Shown: in pieces, positions 24,517 to 37,241 of the stretch
Layout of the letters: each line of letters opens with the position of its first letter
Numbering within the stretch: the first letter of the stretch is position 1
Origin: BHER01 sp051652245
Lineage (GTDB): Bacteria; Bacillota_I; Bacilli_A; Culicoidibacterales; Culicoidibacteraceae
Direction of reading: 5' to 3'
DNA length: 64,000 bases
Assembly: GCA_051652245.1 (NCBI GenBank)
Contig: JBOFTV010000045.1
Coordinates: 1 to 64,000 of the forward strand
Program-made: the position numbers and the translations under genes
The notes under the pieces: model-generated
Told to the model about the DNA's origin: nothing
Database searches by the model: none
The model's input: only the letters and a program-made list of their open reading frames with translations

Positions 24517-27500
24517 ATGGAGAAAAGTTATAAAATTTTGAAGAGTATATTTTCTATACTATTATTTTTACAAGGACTTTATCTAATAAGCGATAAAAAA
24601 GTTGAGGCAACAGCAGCCAATTATATTGATGGTGCCCTTTCTGTTAAAACTTGGTCGAATGAGGCGGGAGACTATCCCTCAACACTAATCCTATTGAATG
24701 ACAAAAGAACAATTTTAAGCTCGGGGTATAATTTTTATGGTATCCTTGGACGAGGAAATACACCTGATTCAAACATCAATCGCGAAACTAAACTAGGTGT
24801 AAGTGATACATCGGAAGTACTAGGTGAAATTGAGTCAATGTCAGTTTCAGAAACAAATTCAATTTTACTAGATAGCTATGGTGATGTCTACCTTGCTGGG
24901 AGAACAGATCTTTATGCAAAAGGTGATGGGACAACAACAGTTATTGAAACATTGCGGAATCGTGAAGTTACCTTAACCTGGTCACGGAAGTTTATGCGCT
25001 TAAATCTTGAGCCCTTGGGTGGCGCTAAAGTTGTACAAGCAGTTGCAGGTTATGGTAGTGTTATACTTCTCGCTGAAAATGGTGATGTTTGGGTAACAGG
25101 ATATAATCCTTATGGTCAGCTTGGTGTTGAAGCGGGTGACTTTGTGAGACGTTTTACGCGCGTCTTTTCTGGGGCAAAGGAGATTGTAGCAGGGCAGGGT
25201 GTGCTGGCGCTTTCCACCTGGATTATTACAACAGAGGGAAAAGTCATGGCTAGTGGGTATAATGGAACAGGTGTATTTAATACCGGTGATTTTGCCTCAA
25301 GACGACAATTTTCACAGGTGGAGACACCAACACCAACCAAAGCAGGGGTAAAGCAGATTGTCGTTGGTGATCGCCACGTTAATATTTTGATGGAGGATGG
25401 CACATTGTTTACTGGAGGTGGAAATCTCTATGGCACAATGGGCGTTGGACCAAGTCGACCTTCAGGGCAGTTGTTTACAACGTATAGCAATGTTACAAAT
25501 GAAATAAAATTTCCGCAGCCAATAAAAAGATTGTTTACTGGCGTGAGGAGTAGTTGGCTAGAATTAGAAGATGGGACACTTTGGGCGACGGGGACAAATA
25601 GTGACCAAAATTTAGGTTATAAGTTTGAGCGTGATTCTGTACCCTATGGTGAAAATACTTATCATCAAGTTTCTAATCCAGAACGCCTAGTTGAAAATAA
25701 TACTTATGCAGGGAGAAACGTTATAATCAAATCGGAAGGTGTGGATAATCCAATAGATGTCATGGCAAGCGCATTAGGGACACTACTAATTGATGCAAAT
25801 GGTAGATTGAAAATAGTTGGACGCTCATATTATCAACAGATTGGTCCCAAAAGTAGCAATGAATTTGACTCAATCGACGTAGATCGTTTTATTTATAATC
25901 CGCGAATTCAATTTTTTAATGGGAAAAAGGAGGATGAAAATAGAATTATTGTCGACCCAACAAGTATGAAATTAGGCTTAGGAAAAGTTGATGTTAATCA
26001 AGGTGCCCCAGAGGTCGAATTAATTTATGAGTTACGCAGGGATGGAAGCTTAAACCCATTTAGGACAAGAACAGTCTCTTTAAAGGATGGACCAGTGGAG
26101 GTGACAATGGCGGATTTAACACTATTTCCTGGAAATTATACAATCACATCATATCGTAAAACAGCGACGGGCCCGCGCCTAGAAAGTACACCCATAGAGC
26201 GGCGCTTTACGCTAAGTGTCAATTATGGAAAACCTGGAATTGATACGGAAAATAAATTTATATTAGTAGGAACAGAATTTAATCCTAGAGACGACGTTTA
26301 CGCACTTAATGATGACCTAATTGATATAACAACGGAAGTTACAGTTGTTGAAAACAATGTCGACACGCAAAAAATTGGCTCATATAACGTTACCTATTCA
26401 ATCACAAATCAGGGGCTACTAGAGGGAACTACAGTCAAAAAATCAATTCGTGTCACCGTTATAGACCAATTCACAAGCTATGATGAAAATACAGCAATTA
26501 GATCAGAACCCTGGACAATAAAACTCAATGATTATCAGGAGTATACCAGTGAAGAATTAATTGCTCTAGCAAAGGTATACGCCTGGGATGTTACATCCAA
26601 TAGCGAAATAAGCCCAACAGTTAGCAGCAATGAAATAAAGCGTGCTCCAGGCCCTTATTTTGTTACCTTTAGTGGAAATAGCGTAATAAGCCAAACACAC
26701 ATCAATATTATCGATGAAAAAACAACAGAAGATCGAGATACTGGTTTTCTGCTTGAAGATTTCACTATTGATATCAGCGAATTTACAACAGCGGGAACAG
26801 TTGCTGATGACACATTAATTAGAAATGCAAAGGGCAAGGCCTGGAGTTTAAGTGAAGGATCGCAATTAAATCAAGTCATCGTCAATAAAGCAAATATAAG
26901 CTCAAAATTAGGAGTCTACCAAGTCCAAATAGGAGCAGAAAGTTTAGCCAAGGATGAGGCCGGAAAAAGTCTTTATACGACAGTCAAAACAGCAAAAGTA
27001 AGTGTAATTGATACTAATACAACCTATGATAGTCAAACATTACTGCAGGCAGTTCCCTTTAGTATTAGAACAAGTGAGGCAGCAGAACTACTAGAAGATA
27101 CAGTAGTAGCAAATGAGCAACTCAAAATAAAAGCAAATGTGAAAGCTTGGGATAGACTAGCAGGCCAGATGCTAGACTCAGCAGATATCGTAATACGTGA
27201 AAATGAAATTAAAGCCGAAGAAGGACTTTATAGCGTCACATATGCATTGAAAAATAGCGTAACAGGGCAACAACTATTAAATAAAGTAGCTGTGATTGTT
27301 ACGGATAAGGATACTAAGGAATTTATTAGCGCTCAGGGGTTTGTGATTGGTAGTGATGAAGTTAAAGGGGCAAACTTTGTCAAACTTGCAAAAGCGAAAG
27401 CCTATGATATTACAAATCCCGATAAAATTTTGGAAATACCACTGCAGTTAAAAGGTGAGAAACCAACAGCAAAGGGATTACATCCATTAACATTCACAAC

Positions 27501-29256
27501 AAAACGAGGAGAAAAAAAGGAAGTCAACGTTTTAATAATTAATAGCCCAGTAACAGAGCAAAATGAGCAACTATATGCAAATGATTTTGAAATAGCATTA
27601 GTAGATATCGAAACAGCCGATTTTGTTAAATTAGCTCAGGCTGCTGCTTGGGATATAAGTAATAATCAGAATCCCCAAGCAGTACCACTTTTCTTAAGCA
27701 GTGAAAAACCAACAGATTTGGGTCGCTATCAGATAACGTTTAAAACAGCTGCTAATACAATGATTACAGTGACTGTTACGGTAAAAACAGAGGTTGTTAT
27801 TGATCAAAAGACGCAGGAAATAATTAGTGCAAACGATTTTACGATGGACTTGGAAGCTGCCAAAGGGGCAAATAAAGAATTATTAATTGCGGCATCACAG
27901 GCAACAGCACGAACATTTCTTGGTCAATTAGTTGACATCAAAAGTGCAATAATTGAGGGGGATGTGCTAGAAGCGGGTCGTTACAAGGTAATAATTAAAA
28001 CAGAGAAAGGCACGCTAGCAACAGTCACTGCAACGATAACGGAGCAACAGCCAGATCAAGAAATAATTGAGGCCACTGATTTCTATATTTCGTTAGCAAC
28101 AGCCGAAAACATCGATAAAAAGCAAGCAATCATACTAGCAAAAGCGGAAGCAAAGATGATAAACAGTGGCAAAGAAGTTGAAATAACAACCGTTGAAGGC
28201 TTAGAAGGGCTAAGTGAAGAAGGGATAAAGCCACTTGTTTTTAGCACGAGCAGAGGAACCAAAAAGAAAATTAATGTCTATATCAGTACGGAATTAGTCA
28301 CGGATGATAAAATGGGTGAGTTAATTGCTGCAAATAATTTTACAATTAGTTATGAAAGTGCTAAGGGAGCTACGAGTCAAGACTTGATAGCCAAAGCCAA
28401 AGCCAAAGCGCTAAAAATAGAGGATAATAGTGAGCTAAGTATTCTCGATATAACCCCACTTACAGCAATAGTTCAAGGGGGACAATATCCAATAACGTTT
28501 AAAACAGCAAAAGGAACAGAAATAACAGTAACAGCAACAGTGGAACAAAGAATCCCCAAATATCTTTTAGAAGCCAATGATATTATAATGGATATTAGTG
28601 AAGTTGCAAAGGCAGAAAACGTGGCCCAATTAATTCTTGAAAAATCTGCGGCAAAAGTAACCAATAGAGAAACAGCAGAAGTAATCACGGGCATTGAAAT
28701 TCAAAACCTAGAGCAAGTACTGATAAAAGAGGGGAAATACATATTAACCCTAACATTTAGCGAACCAGAAATGAAAAGCAGGATGTTTAATGGAATCTAC
28801 AGCAAGGAAATTAGTGTAACAATTACGCATAAATTACCAGAGCTAACAGTAGCTACAATCCTAGCAAGTGATACACCAATCATTTCAGGTACAGCAACCG
28901 CAGGAGTCATCGTAGCGATTACAATCCCAGATCAAACAACCATTGAAGTCATTGCTAAAGATGGCAACTGGTTGGTAAGACCAAGTGCAAGCCTTAATCC
29001 CGGTGATATAGTTAGGGCAGTAGCAACCGATCAATTTGGTGGTCAGTCTGCGAAGCTCGAATTAATTGTCCAAGCGAGCGAAAATGAGGAAACAACCAAA
29101 GTACCACCAACAGAACAGCCCCCGGGAGGAACACTACCAGTAACGGGGCAAAATAATGATGTAATTCTCCTAGCAAGCGCATTATTAATGATACTAAGCG
29201 CACTAGCTCTAGTACTAATAAGGAAAAAAAAAGGGAGAATCATCCTCAAGAAATAA
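24517..29256 (+). CDS. LPXTG-anchored surface protein with seven RCC1-like blades and nine internal repeats
   Basis: 1579 residues. Signal peptide at 1-30. Residues ~45-445 carry seven copies of the RCC1 blade pattern (DGxxxxxGxNxxGxLG) near 57, 122, 188, 240, 294, 352 and 428, enough for one seven-bladed propeller. Residues ~650-1440 hold nine degenerate 80-100-residue repeats, each with a segment like IISANDFTMDLEAAKG and LIAKAKAKA. An Ig-like domain (IISGTATAGVIVAITIPDQ, near 1455) precedes the sorting signal: LPVTG at 1540-1544, a hydrophobic stretch and RKKKGR. ATG at 24517 follows GTGGAGGAG. Its ligand is unknown; the architecture is that of an adhesin (inference). Monocistronic, between its leader and a terminator. 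Confidence 0.9.
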   Translation: MEKSYKILKSIFSILLFLQGLYLISDKKVEATAANYIDGALSVKTWSNEAGDYPSTLILLNDKRTILSSGYNFYGILGRGNTPDSNINRETKLGVSDTSEVLGEIESMSVSETNSILLDSYGDVYLAGRTDLYAKGDGTTTVIETLRNREVTLTWSRKFMRLNLEPLGGAKVVQAVAGYGSVILLAENGDVWVTGYNPYGQLGVEAGDFVRRFTRVFSGAKEIVAGQGVLALSTWIITTEGKVMASGYNGTGVFNTGDFASRRQFSQVETPTPTKAGVKQIVVGDRHVNILMEDGTLFTGGGNLYGTMGVGPSRPSGQLFTTYSNVTNEIKFPQPIKRLFTGVRSSWLELEDGTLWATGTNSDQNLGYKFERDSVPYGENTYHQVSNPERLVENNTYAGRNVIIKSEGVDNPIDVMASALGTLLIDANGRLKIVGRSYYQQIGPKSSNEFDSIDVDRFIYNPRIQFFNGKKEDENRIIVDPTSMKLGLGKVDVNQGAPEVELIYELRRDGSLNPFRTRTVSLKDGPVEVTMADLTLFPGNYTITSYRKTATGPRLESTPIERRFTLSVNYGKPGIDTENKFILVGTEFNPRDDVYALNDDLIDITTEVTVVENNVDTQKIGSYNVTYSITNQGLLEGTTVKKSIRVTVIDQFTSYDENTAIRSEPWTIKLNDYQEYTSEELIALAKVYAWDVTSNSEISPTVSSNEIKRAPGPYFVTFSGNSVISQTHINIIDEKTTEDRDTGFLLEDFTIDISEFTTAGTVADDTLIRNAKGKAWSLSEGSQLNQVIVNKANISSKLGVYQVQIGAESLAKDEAGKSLYTTVKTAKVSVIDTNTTYDSQTLLQAVPFSIRTSEAAELLEDTVVANEQLKIKANVKAWDRLAGQMLDSADIVIRENEIKAEEGLYSVTYALKNSVTGQQLLNKVAVIVTDKDTKEFISAQGFVIGSDEVKGANFVKLAKAKAYDITNPDKILEIPLQLKGEKPTAKGLHPLTFTTKRGEKKEVNVLIINSPVTEQNEQLYANDFEIALVDIETADFVKLAQAAAWDISNNQNPQAVPLFLSSEKPTDLGRYQITFKTAANTMITVTVTVKTEVVIDQKTQEIISANDFTMDLEAAKGANKELLIAASQATARTFLGQLVDIKSAIIEGDVLEAGRYKVIIKTEKGTLATVTATITEQQPDQEIIEATDFYISLATAENIDKKQAIILAKAEAKMINSGKEVEITTVEGLEGLSEEGIKPLVFSTSRGTKKKINVYISTELVTDDKMGELIAANNFTISYESAKGATSQDLIAKAKAKALKIEDNSELSILDITPLTAIVQGGQYPITFKTAKGTEITVTATVEQRIPKYLLEANDIIMDISEVAKAENVAQLILEKSAAKVTNRETAEVITGIEIQNLEQVLIKEGKYILTLTFSEPEMKSRMFNGIYSKEISVTITHKLPELTVATILASDTPIISGTATAGVIVAITIPDQTTIEVIAKDGNWLVRPSASLNPGDIVRAVATDQFGGQSAKLELIVQASENEETTKVPPTEQPPGGTLPVTGQNNDVILLASALLMILSALALVLIRKKKGRIILKK

Positions 29257-29264
29257 ACAAAATG

Positions 29265-29319
29265 AAGTAGCGTGCTGATTAAGATGAGAAATCTTCAAAA
29301 AAGCAAGCTACTTTTATTT
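29265..29319 (+). terminator. Surface protein terminator
   Basis: AAGTAGC-TGCT pairs with AGCA-GCTACTT, enclosing a small AAGAT/ATCTT hairpin; T-rich tail. Confidence 0.75.
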
Positions 29320-29411
29320 TCACTAAGCTTATCAGAATCAAACTAATAGGAACAAACTAAGCCCAACCATGCTATAATTAATTAACTAAAAAGGAGAAAA
29401 GGAGAAAAAAG

Positions 29412-30419
29412 ATGTTAGAAATATATATAGATAGTGTTATTAGGCTTGCAACGCTAGAACGCCGCGATGACATTGAGGAGAAATTACGCCTAAGAATTGA
29501 AAAATTATTAGGCGGTAGTCAAGAAGAAGCTACCATTATTAAAATAATTGATTACCTTGGGGAACCACAAGTATTAGTGTTAGAATATCAATCAGATGAA
29601 TATTTAATTGGCCCAAAACTGTATGTAGCCTACAAGAAAATCCTCGCAATTCTCTTTCGTGTCCTCTTAATTTTATTTGGTGTTTCCAATTTAATTGCAA
29701 TTTTAATTGTTAGTCTGGTATCTTTTGATTTTTTTGCGCTTATTGCTCAAATAGGACAAACGATTCCGCAATTAATATCAATTGGATTGTATACCATTGC
29801 TATCATCACATTGATTTTCTCCTTCATTGAGAAAAACATGAAGCAAACAACAAAAGTAGTCATTGACTCGGTAGCAGCCTTTGAATTCAAAATCCTTTAT
29901 TTACAATTAACAAAAATGTTCTCGGCAAGGAGCAACATTAGGGGGCATTTCATCAAATCAATTGCCTGGATTCGCATTGTCACGGGGATAATAACACTAC
30001 TTTTACTCTATTTTTTACCAAAGATTTTTATTTATAGTGCAAGTGGAACAGCAATTCCGATTTTTAACAAAGAGGCACTATCCCAACATAACTTATTGTT
30101 AGTTGTTGCCTTTGGAAGCTATATACTGCTAAATGTATGCAAGCTCTTTTATCTAAAATGGACCGGGAAATTCTTACTGGGACAGGTGTTTGTTAGTGCA
30201 ATTATGGTGTTTTTTTTCATCACCGTCATAAGCGATCCACAAGTAGTCAACACCGGGTTTTTGACAATGATCGATATTAAAATCATTGATACAGTGTACA
30301 CTTTAAATGATATTTGGCCTGAAATCAAAAGGCTAGTCATTCTTTTTACGATAATTTTAGGGATAATCCCCTGTATAACATCGGCCTTAAGCCTAGCCCT
30401 AATCTATAAAAAAAATTAA
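29412..30419 (+). CDS. HAAS-type (DUF1700-like) membrane protein
   Basis: 335 residues. The N-terminal ~70 residues (LEIYIDSVIRLATLERRDDIEEKL... with LGEPQVLVLEYQ) resemble the HAAS domain, which usually sits in operons with PadR-like regulators; here no PadR gene is adjacent. Residues ~75 onward contain about seven hydrophobic segments in pairs. Function unknown. RBS AAAAGGAG; TATAAT at 29373-29378 upstream. No terminator is obvious after it, and the next promoter starts 14 bp downstream. Confidence 0.65.
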   Translation: MLEIYIDSVIRLATLERRDDIEEKLRLRIEKLLGGSQEEATIIKIIDYLGEPQVLVLEYQSDEYLIGPKLYVAYKKILAILFRVLLILFGVSNLIAILIVSLVSFDFFALIAQIGQTIPQLISIGLYTIAIITLIFSFIEKNMKQTTKVVIDSVAAFEFKILYLQLTKMFSARSNIRGHFIKSIAWIRIVTGIITLLLLYFLPKIFIYSASGTAIPIFNKEALSQHNLLLVVAFGSYILLNVCKLFYLKWTGKFLLGQVFVSAIMVFFFITVISDPQVVNTGFLTMIDIKIIDTVYTLNDIWPEIKRLVILFTIILGIIPCITSALSLALIYKKN

Positions 30420-30432
30420 CGGCAGACAATTA

Positions 30433-30447
30433 TTGCAAACGCTTTCT
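30433..30447 (+). promoter_or_regulatory. cre site (CcpA operator) on the licT promoter
   Basis: TTGCAAACGCTTTCT fits WTGNAANCGNWNNCW at every position and overlaps the -35 box. Confidence 0.85.
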
Positions 30448-30461
30448 TAACATGGTATAAT
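30433..30461 (+). promoter_or_regulatory. licT-bgl promoter
   Basis: TTGCAA (30433-30438), 17 bp, extended -10 TGGTATAAT ending at 30461. Confidence 0.85.
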
Positions 30462-30556
30462 AAAATTGTCCCTCTTTGTTTAGTAAATAAAGGCTAATGT
30501 TGTGGGCTGTAAATTTCCAAGAATCTATTAAAACCTTGATCAAGGAGGCGATAGGA

Positions 30557-31375
30557 TTGATTATTAAAAAGGTTTATAATAACAATGTCATTCTTGCAAC
30601 AAATAAAGAAGACAAAGAGATTGTTGTGATGGGGTGTGGATTAGCTTTTCAAAAGAAAATGGGAGAAGAAATCGACCCTAAAAAGATTGAAAAAGTATTT
30701 GCCTCGACATCGCCGGTATTTTCGGAGCACTTTTCTCAACTTATGTCAGAAGTTCAACCGGAGTACCTGGAAGCCACAGCAGAAATAATTGTGAAAGCAC
30801 AACAAGTGATTGGTAAAACACTGACGGAGAATATCTATAGTTTTGCAATATCACGCCCAAAAACGGGCTATGAAATTAAAAATGCCTTACTCTGGGAAAT
30901 AAAAAAGTTTTATCCCAATGAATTTGCAGCAGGACTAGTAGCGATTGAAGTTATCAAAGAGCATTTTGATGTTGTGCTCGGTGAGGATGAAGCCGGATTT
31001 GTTGCGCTCCATTTTGTTAATGCGCAGCAGCCAACAAATTCAAGCGATATCACAAGTACAGTCACCGAAATACTACAAACAGTTACGGGCGTTGTGCAAT
31101 TACATTATGGTGTCGTTTTAGATGACACCACGCTAAATTATGCAAGATTTATCACGCATTTACAATTCTTTGTCCGGCGAGTATTACAAAGTGAAGCAAA
31201 TAATGAAGAGGATGATTTTCTCTTTGAAAAACTAAAAGCTAAATATCCAAATGCCTACAATTGTATCATGAAAATTGAAGAATGCCTAATTGATGTCTAC
31301 GAAATTGAGATGACGCGAGCAGAGCAAGTTTATTTAATGCTACATGTCTATCGCGTAGCTGAAAAAGCAAATTAG
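30557..31375 (+). CDS. licT: BglG/LicT family transcription antiterminator
   Basis: RNA-binding antiterminator that binds RAT hairpins so that transcription passes a terminator. 272 residues: CAT RNA-binding domain (1-55), PRD1 (~65-170), PRD2 (~175-272). PRD1 lacks the usual first His: the DH of relatives is replaced in TENIYSFAISR; the second PRD1 His (ALHFVN) and both PRD2 His (THLQFFVRR, LHVYRV) are present. Start is TTG at 30557, after AAGGAGGCGATAGGA; the 60-bp upstream extension is out of family. Two RAT sites downstream (31382, 34884) are its likely targets. Same start-codon choice as the glcT-like gene in this window. Confidence 0.92.
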   Translation: MIIKKVYNNNVILATNKEDKEIVVMGCGLAFQKKMGEEIDPKKIEKVFASTSPVFSEHFSQLMSEVQPEYLEATAEIIVKAQQVIGKTLTENIYSFAISRPKTGYEIKNALLWEIKKFYPNEFAAGLVAIEVIKEHFDVVLGEDEAGFVALHFVNAQQPTNSSDITSTVTEILQTVTGVVQLHYGVVLDDTTLNYARFITHLQFFVRRVLQSEANNEEDDFLFEKLKAKYPNAYNCIMKIEECLIDVYEIEMTRAEQVYLMLHVYRVAEKAN

Positions 31376-31381
31376 GTAGAA

Positions 31382-31415
31382 GGATTGTAACCAAAATAAT
31401 TTGGGCAAAACCTAA
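31382..31415 (+). promoter_or_regulatory. RAT site ahead of the NagB-like gene and bglA
   Basis: Starts GGATTGTAACC, ends GGGCAAAACCTAA: the LicT-type ribonucleic antiterminator pattern. Its 3' part overlaps the following terminator, giving the usual either/or switch. Confidence 0.9.
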
Positions 31416-31468
31416 GAAAAATTGTAAGAAGATGAGATGTTTTTTAAATTTTAGTCTTGGGTTTTTAT
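31405..31468 (+). terminator. RAT-overlapping terminator before the NagB-like gene
   Basis: AAACCTAAGA pairs with TCTTGGGTTT (one G-U), followed by T5. Overlaps the 3' half of the RAT. Confidence 0.8.
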
Positions 31469-31510
31469 TTTAATTGGCTCGCTAAAAATGTTGAAAAAGG
31501 AGTGATGGCA

Positions 31511-33674
<2,164 letters not shown>

Positions 33675-33706
33675 TAAAAATAGTAGACAATAAGCTAAAG
33701 ATAAGC

Positions 33707-33740
33707 GACTTTTGAATGTGAAATCATTTAAAGGTCTTTT
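33707..33740 (+). terminator. bglA terminator (probable)
   Basis: GACTTT.. pairs with AAAGGTC around AATG/CATT, with T4 tail. Imperfect stem. Confidence 0.6.
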
Positions 33741-33745
33741 ATTGT

Positions 33746-33773
33746 TTGCAAAATGATAATGCTATGGTAGAAT
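33746..33773 (+). promoter_or_regulatory. Promoter of the TrpX-like gene
   Basis: TTGCAA (33746-33751), 16 bp, TAGAAT (33768-33773) with upstream TG. No cre match here. Confidence 0.65.
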
Positions 33774-33877
33774 AGAGGAAATAGATTATTAGATGTATAA
33801 ATAGGGAATAAGGCTAAGTAGTAACCCAAAGTTCATCAAGTCAACAATAATCATTACAGGAGATAGGAGAAAAACAA

Positions 33878-34837
33878 ATGAGACAAATTGGAAAACTAGC
33901 AATAGTAATCATGACTTCAATATTACTATTGGGTGGATGCCTACCAGCAGCTAAAAATCAGCAGCTAAGAACAATAGGTGTTTTACAGCTCGTAACCCAC
34001 CCATCTCTAGACGTAATCTATCAAGGTTTTGTCGAAGAACTTGCTAAAAATGACTATATTGATGGTGAAACAATTAAAATTGTCTATCAAAATGCTCAAA
34101 ATGATCAAGCAAATTTAAAAAGTATGAGTGAAAAGCTGGTCAAAGAAAGTGAATTGATTTTTAGCATTGCAACACCTGCATCACAAGCAGTAGCAGCACA
34201 AACAAAAACGAAGCCGCTCATAATTGGCGGTATATCTGATCCAATTGGTGCAGGTCTGGTCACTAGCCTTGAACATCCTGGAGGGAATATTACTGGTGTC
34301 AAACATGAGACCCCAGTTGAAAAACAAATCCAACTACTGAGCCAAATTACGCCAAAGATGAAGACAATTGGTTTTATCTACAATGCAGCAGAAACAAACT
34401 CAACCTCCCAAATTAAAAGGGCAGAATTAGAAGCCCAAAAATTAGGACTAAAGGTCGAAAAAACAGCAGTATCTTCAACAAATGAAGTTCAACAAGCAAT
34501 TCTAAGCCTTGCTAATAAAGTGGATGGTATCTACATTCCCAACGATAATACGCTAGCTGCCAGCATGGAAACCGTGAAAAACGTCGTGGAAGCAACAAAA
34601 ACACCACTAGTTGCTGCAGCTATTGCAGATACAAAAATAGCAGGTGTTGCAACAATTGGTATTGATGACAAGCAAATGGGTGTTGAGGCTGCAAAGCAGG
34701 CAATCGAAATCCTTGAGGGGCGAAAACAGCCAGGAGAAATACCAATTGCAATTGTTGATGAAACCGCGTTAATTATCAATGAAGAAATGGCAATAAAGCA
34801 AGGAATTAACACAGCAACGTTAAAAGAGTTACAATAA
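33878..34837 (+). CDS. ABC transporter substrate-binding lipoprotein, TrpX/YtlA-like
   Basis: 319 residues. Signal peptide with lipobox LLGGC (Cys ~22), so lipid-anchored. Motifs IGVLQLVTHPSLDVIYQGF, PLIIGGISDPIGAGLV and GVATIGIDDKQMG fit the periplasmic-binding-protein family 6/TrpX (PF04392-like); relatives bind tryptophan or other small ligands. No permease or ATPase gene is nearby, so it is an orphan. RBS ATAGGAG, own promoter. It sits between the bglA and EIIBC genes. Confidence 0.85.
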   Translation: MRQIGKLAIVIMTSILLLGGCLPAAKNQQLRTIGVLQLVTHPSLDVIYQGFVEELAKNDYIDGETIKIVYQNAQNDQANLKSMSEKLVKESELIFSIATPASQAVAAQTKTKPLIIGGISDPIGAGLVTSLEHPGGNITGVKHETPVEKQIQLLSQITPKMKTIGFIYNAAETNSTSQIKRAELEAQKLGLKVEKTAVSSTNEVQQAILSLANKVDGIYIPNDNTLAASMETVKNVVEATKTPLVAAAIADTKIAGVATIGIDDKQMGVEAAKQAIEILEGRKQPGEIPIAIVDETALIINEEMAIKQGINTATLKELQ

Positions 34838-34840
34838 TTC

Positions 34841-34855
34841 TTGCAACCGGTTTCA
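34841..34855 (+). promoter_or_regulatory. cre site on the EIIBC promoter
   Basis: TTGCAACCGGTTTCA fits WTGNAANCGNWNNCW at every position and overlaps the -35 TTGCAA. Confidence 0.85.
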
Positions 34856-34869
34856 TTCCATGATATACT
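34841..34869 (+). promoter_or_regulatory. EIIBC promoter
   Basis: TTGCAA (34841-34846), 17 bp, extended -10 TGATATACT ending at 34869. Same layout as the licT promoter. Confidence 0.8.
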
Positions 34870-34883
34870 TTATTCGTAATTAA

Positions 34884-34915
34884 GGATTGTTACCTATATT
34901 TAGGGCAAAACCTAG
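34884..34915 (+). promoter_or_regulatory. RAT site ahead of EIIBC
   Basis: Begins GGATTGTTACC, ends GGGCAAAACCTAG; very close to the RAT at 31382. Confidence 0.92.
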
Positions 34916-34958
34916 TCAACAGCTACTATCAAGTAGCTGTTTGGCTAGGTTTTTTTTA
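34907..34958 (+). terminator. RAT-overlapping terminator before EIIBC
   Basis: AAAACCTAG pairs with CTAGGTTTT, enclosing AACAGCTACT/AGTAGCTGTT; eight T at the end. Confidence 0.92.
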
Positions 34959-34976
34959 GTAAAATAGGGACAATAA

Positions 34977-36395
<1,419 letters not shown>

Positions 36396-36405
36396 AGCGA
36401 AACTT

Positions 36406-36435
36406 AAGGTTGTACAGCAAAACAACCTTTTTTTC
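36406..36435 (+). terminator. EIIBC terminator
   Basis: 8-bp stem AAGGTTGT/ACAACCTT and T run. Confidence 0.8.
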
Positions 36436-36504
36436 ATTTTTAGAAAAAAAAGGCGGCCAACTTGTGATAAAATGGATAAAATACAGATAGAGGAGTAATA
36501 AAAA

Positions 36505-37182
36505 ATGAAAACGATTGAATTATATTTTATGAGACACGGTCAAACAATTTTTAATGCAACAAGCAAAGTCCAAGGGTGGTCGGATTCTTTTCTGACGGAA
36601 GAAGGTGAAAATATTGTTAGGCTATCAGCACAAGGACTAAAAAGAAATGACATGAAGTTTGATTACTTATTTAGTAGCGATAGTGGGCGGACACAGCAGA
36701 CAAGCAGAATAGTCCTAGAACAATATGACGATCAGAATCTTGAAATAACCCTAGAATCAAAGTTACGGGAGTTTAATTTTGGTATTTTTGAAGGTGGCGA
36801 TGAGGGAGAACTGCGCAGACAAATACTAGAAGAATTTAACATAGATGAAGAAACCTTTTATAATGATCCACAAAGTATGGTGAAGATGACAAATTTTATT
36901 GCCAAAGTTTGTTGCCAAAATGGTGAATCGAAGAAGTATGGTACAATTGAAAATGATGATGAGTATAGACGACGCTTAAAAATGGCTATTGCGGCAATAA
37001 TTCAAAAACTTGAGCAAACAAATAGTCAGAGGGCCTTAATTGTTGCTCACGGATTATCAATTAATACAATTGCTAGAATACTAGTGCCGGGCATTAAAAT
37101 AGCCAAAGGTGGAATTGCTAATGCGTCGATTACAAAAGTTAGCTACAGGGAGGGTGATATTAGTCATTTTAACCGTGGTTAG
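36505..37182 (+). CDS. Histidine phosphatase (phosphoglycerate mutase-like)
   Basis: 225 residues. Catalytic RHG in LYFMRHGQTIFNATSKVQGWSD near 10, proton donor region LREFNFGIFEGG near 87, and second active His in LIVAHGLS near 178. More likely a phosphatase (GpmB/CobC-type) than cofactor-dependent mutase. RBS AGAGGAG. Its stop codon lies inside the CIRCE operator of htpG. Confidence 0.85.
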   Translation: MKTIELYFMRHGQTIFNATSKVQGWSDSFLTEEGENIVRLSAQGLKRNDMKFDYLFSSDSGRTQQTSRIVLEQYDDQNLEITLESKLREFNFGIFEGGDEGELRRQILEEFNIDEETFYNDPQSMVKMTNFIAKVCCQNGESKKYGTIENDDEYRRRLKMAIAAIIQKLEQTNSQRALIVAHGLSINTIARILVPGIKIAKGGIANASITKVSYREGDISHFNRG

Positions 37183-37205
37183 CACTCTTGTTTAAAAAGT
37201 GCTAA
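37179..37205 (+). promoter_or_regulatory. CIRCE operator (HrcA) upstream of htpG
   Basis: TTAGCACTC - 9 bp - AAGTGCTAA; consensus is TTAGCACTC-N9-GAGTGCTAA, so a single mismatch. It sits 8 bp before the htpG -35 box and overlaps the stop of the preceding gene. Confidence 0.92.
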
Positions 37206-37213
37206 AAAAGTCT

Positions 37214-37241
37214 TTGTCTTTTCTCCTATTTGTAGTAAAAT
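37214..37241 (+). promoter_or_regulatory. htpG promoter
   Basis: TTGTCT (37214-37219), 16 bp, TAAAAT (37236-37241). Confidence 0.65.
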
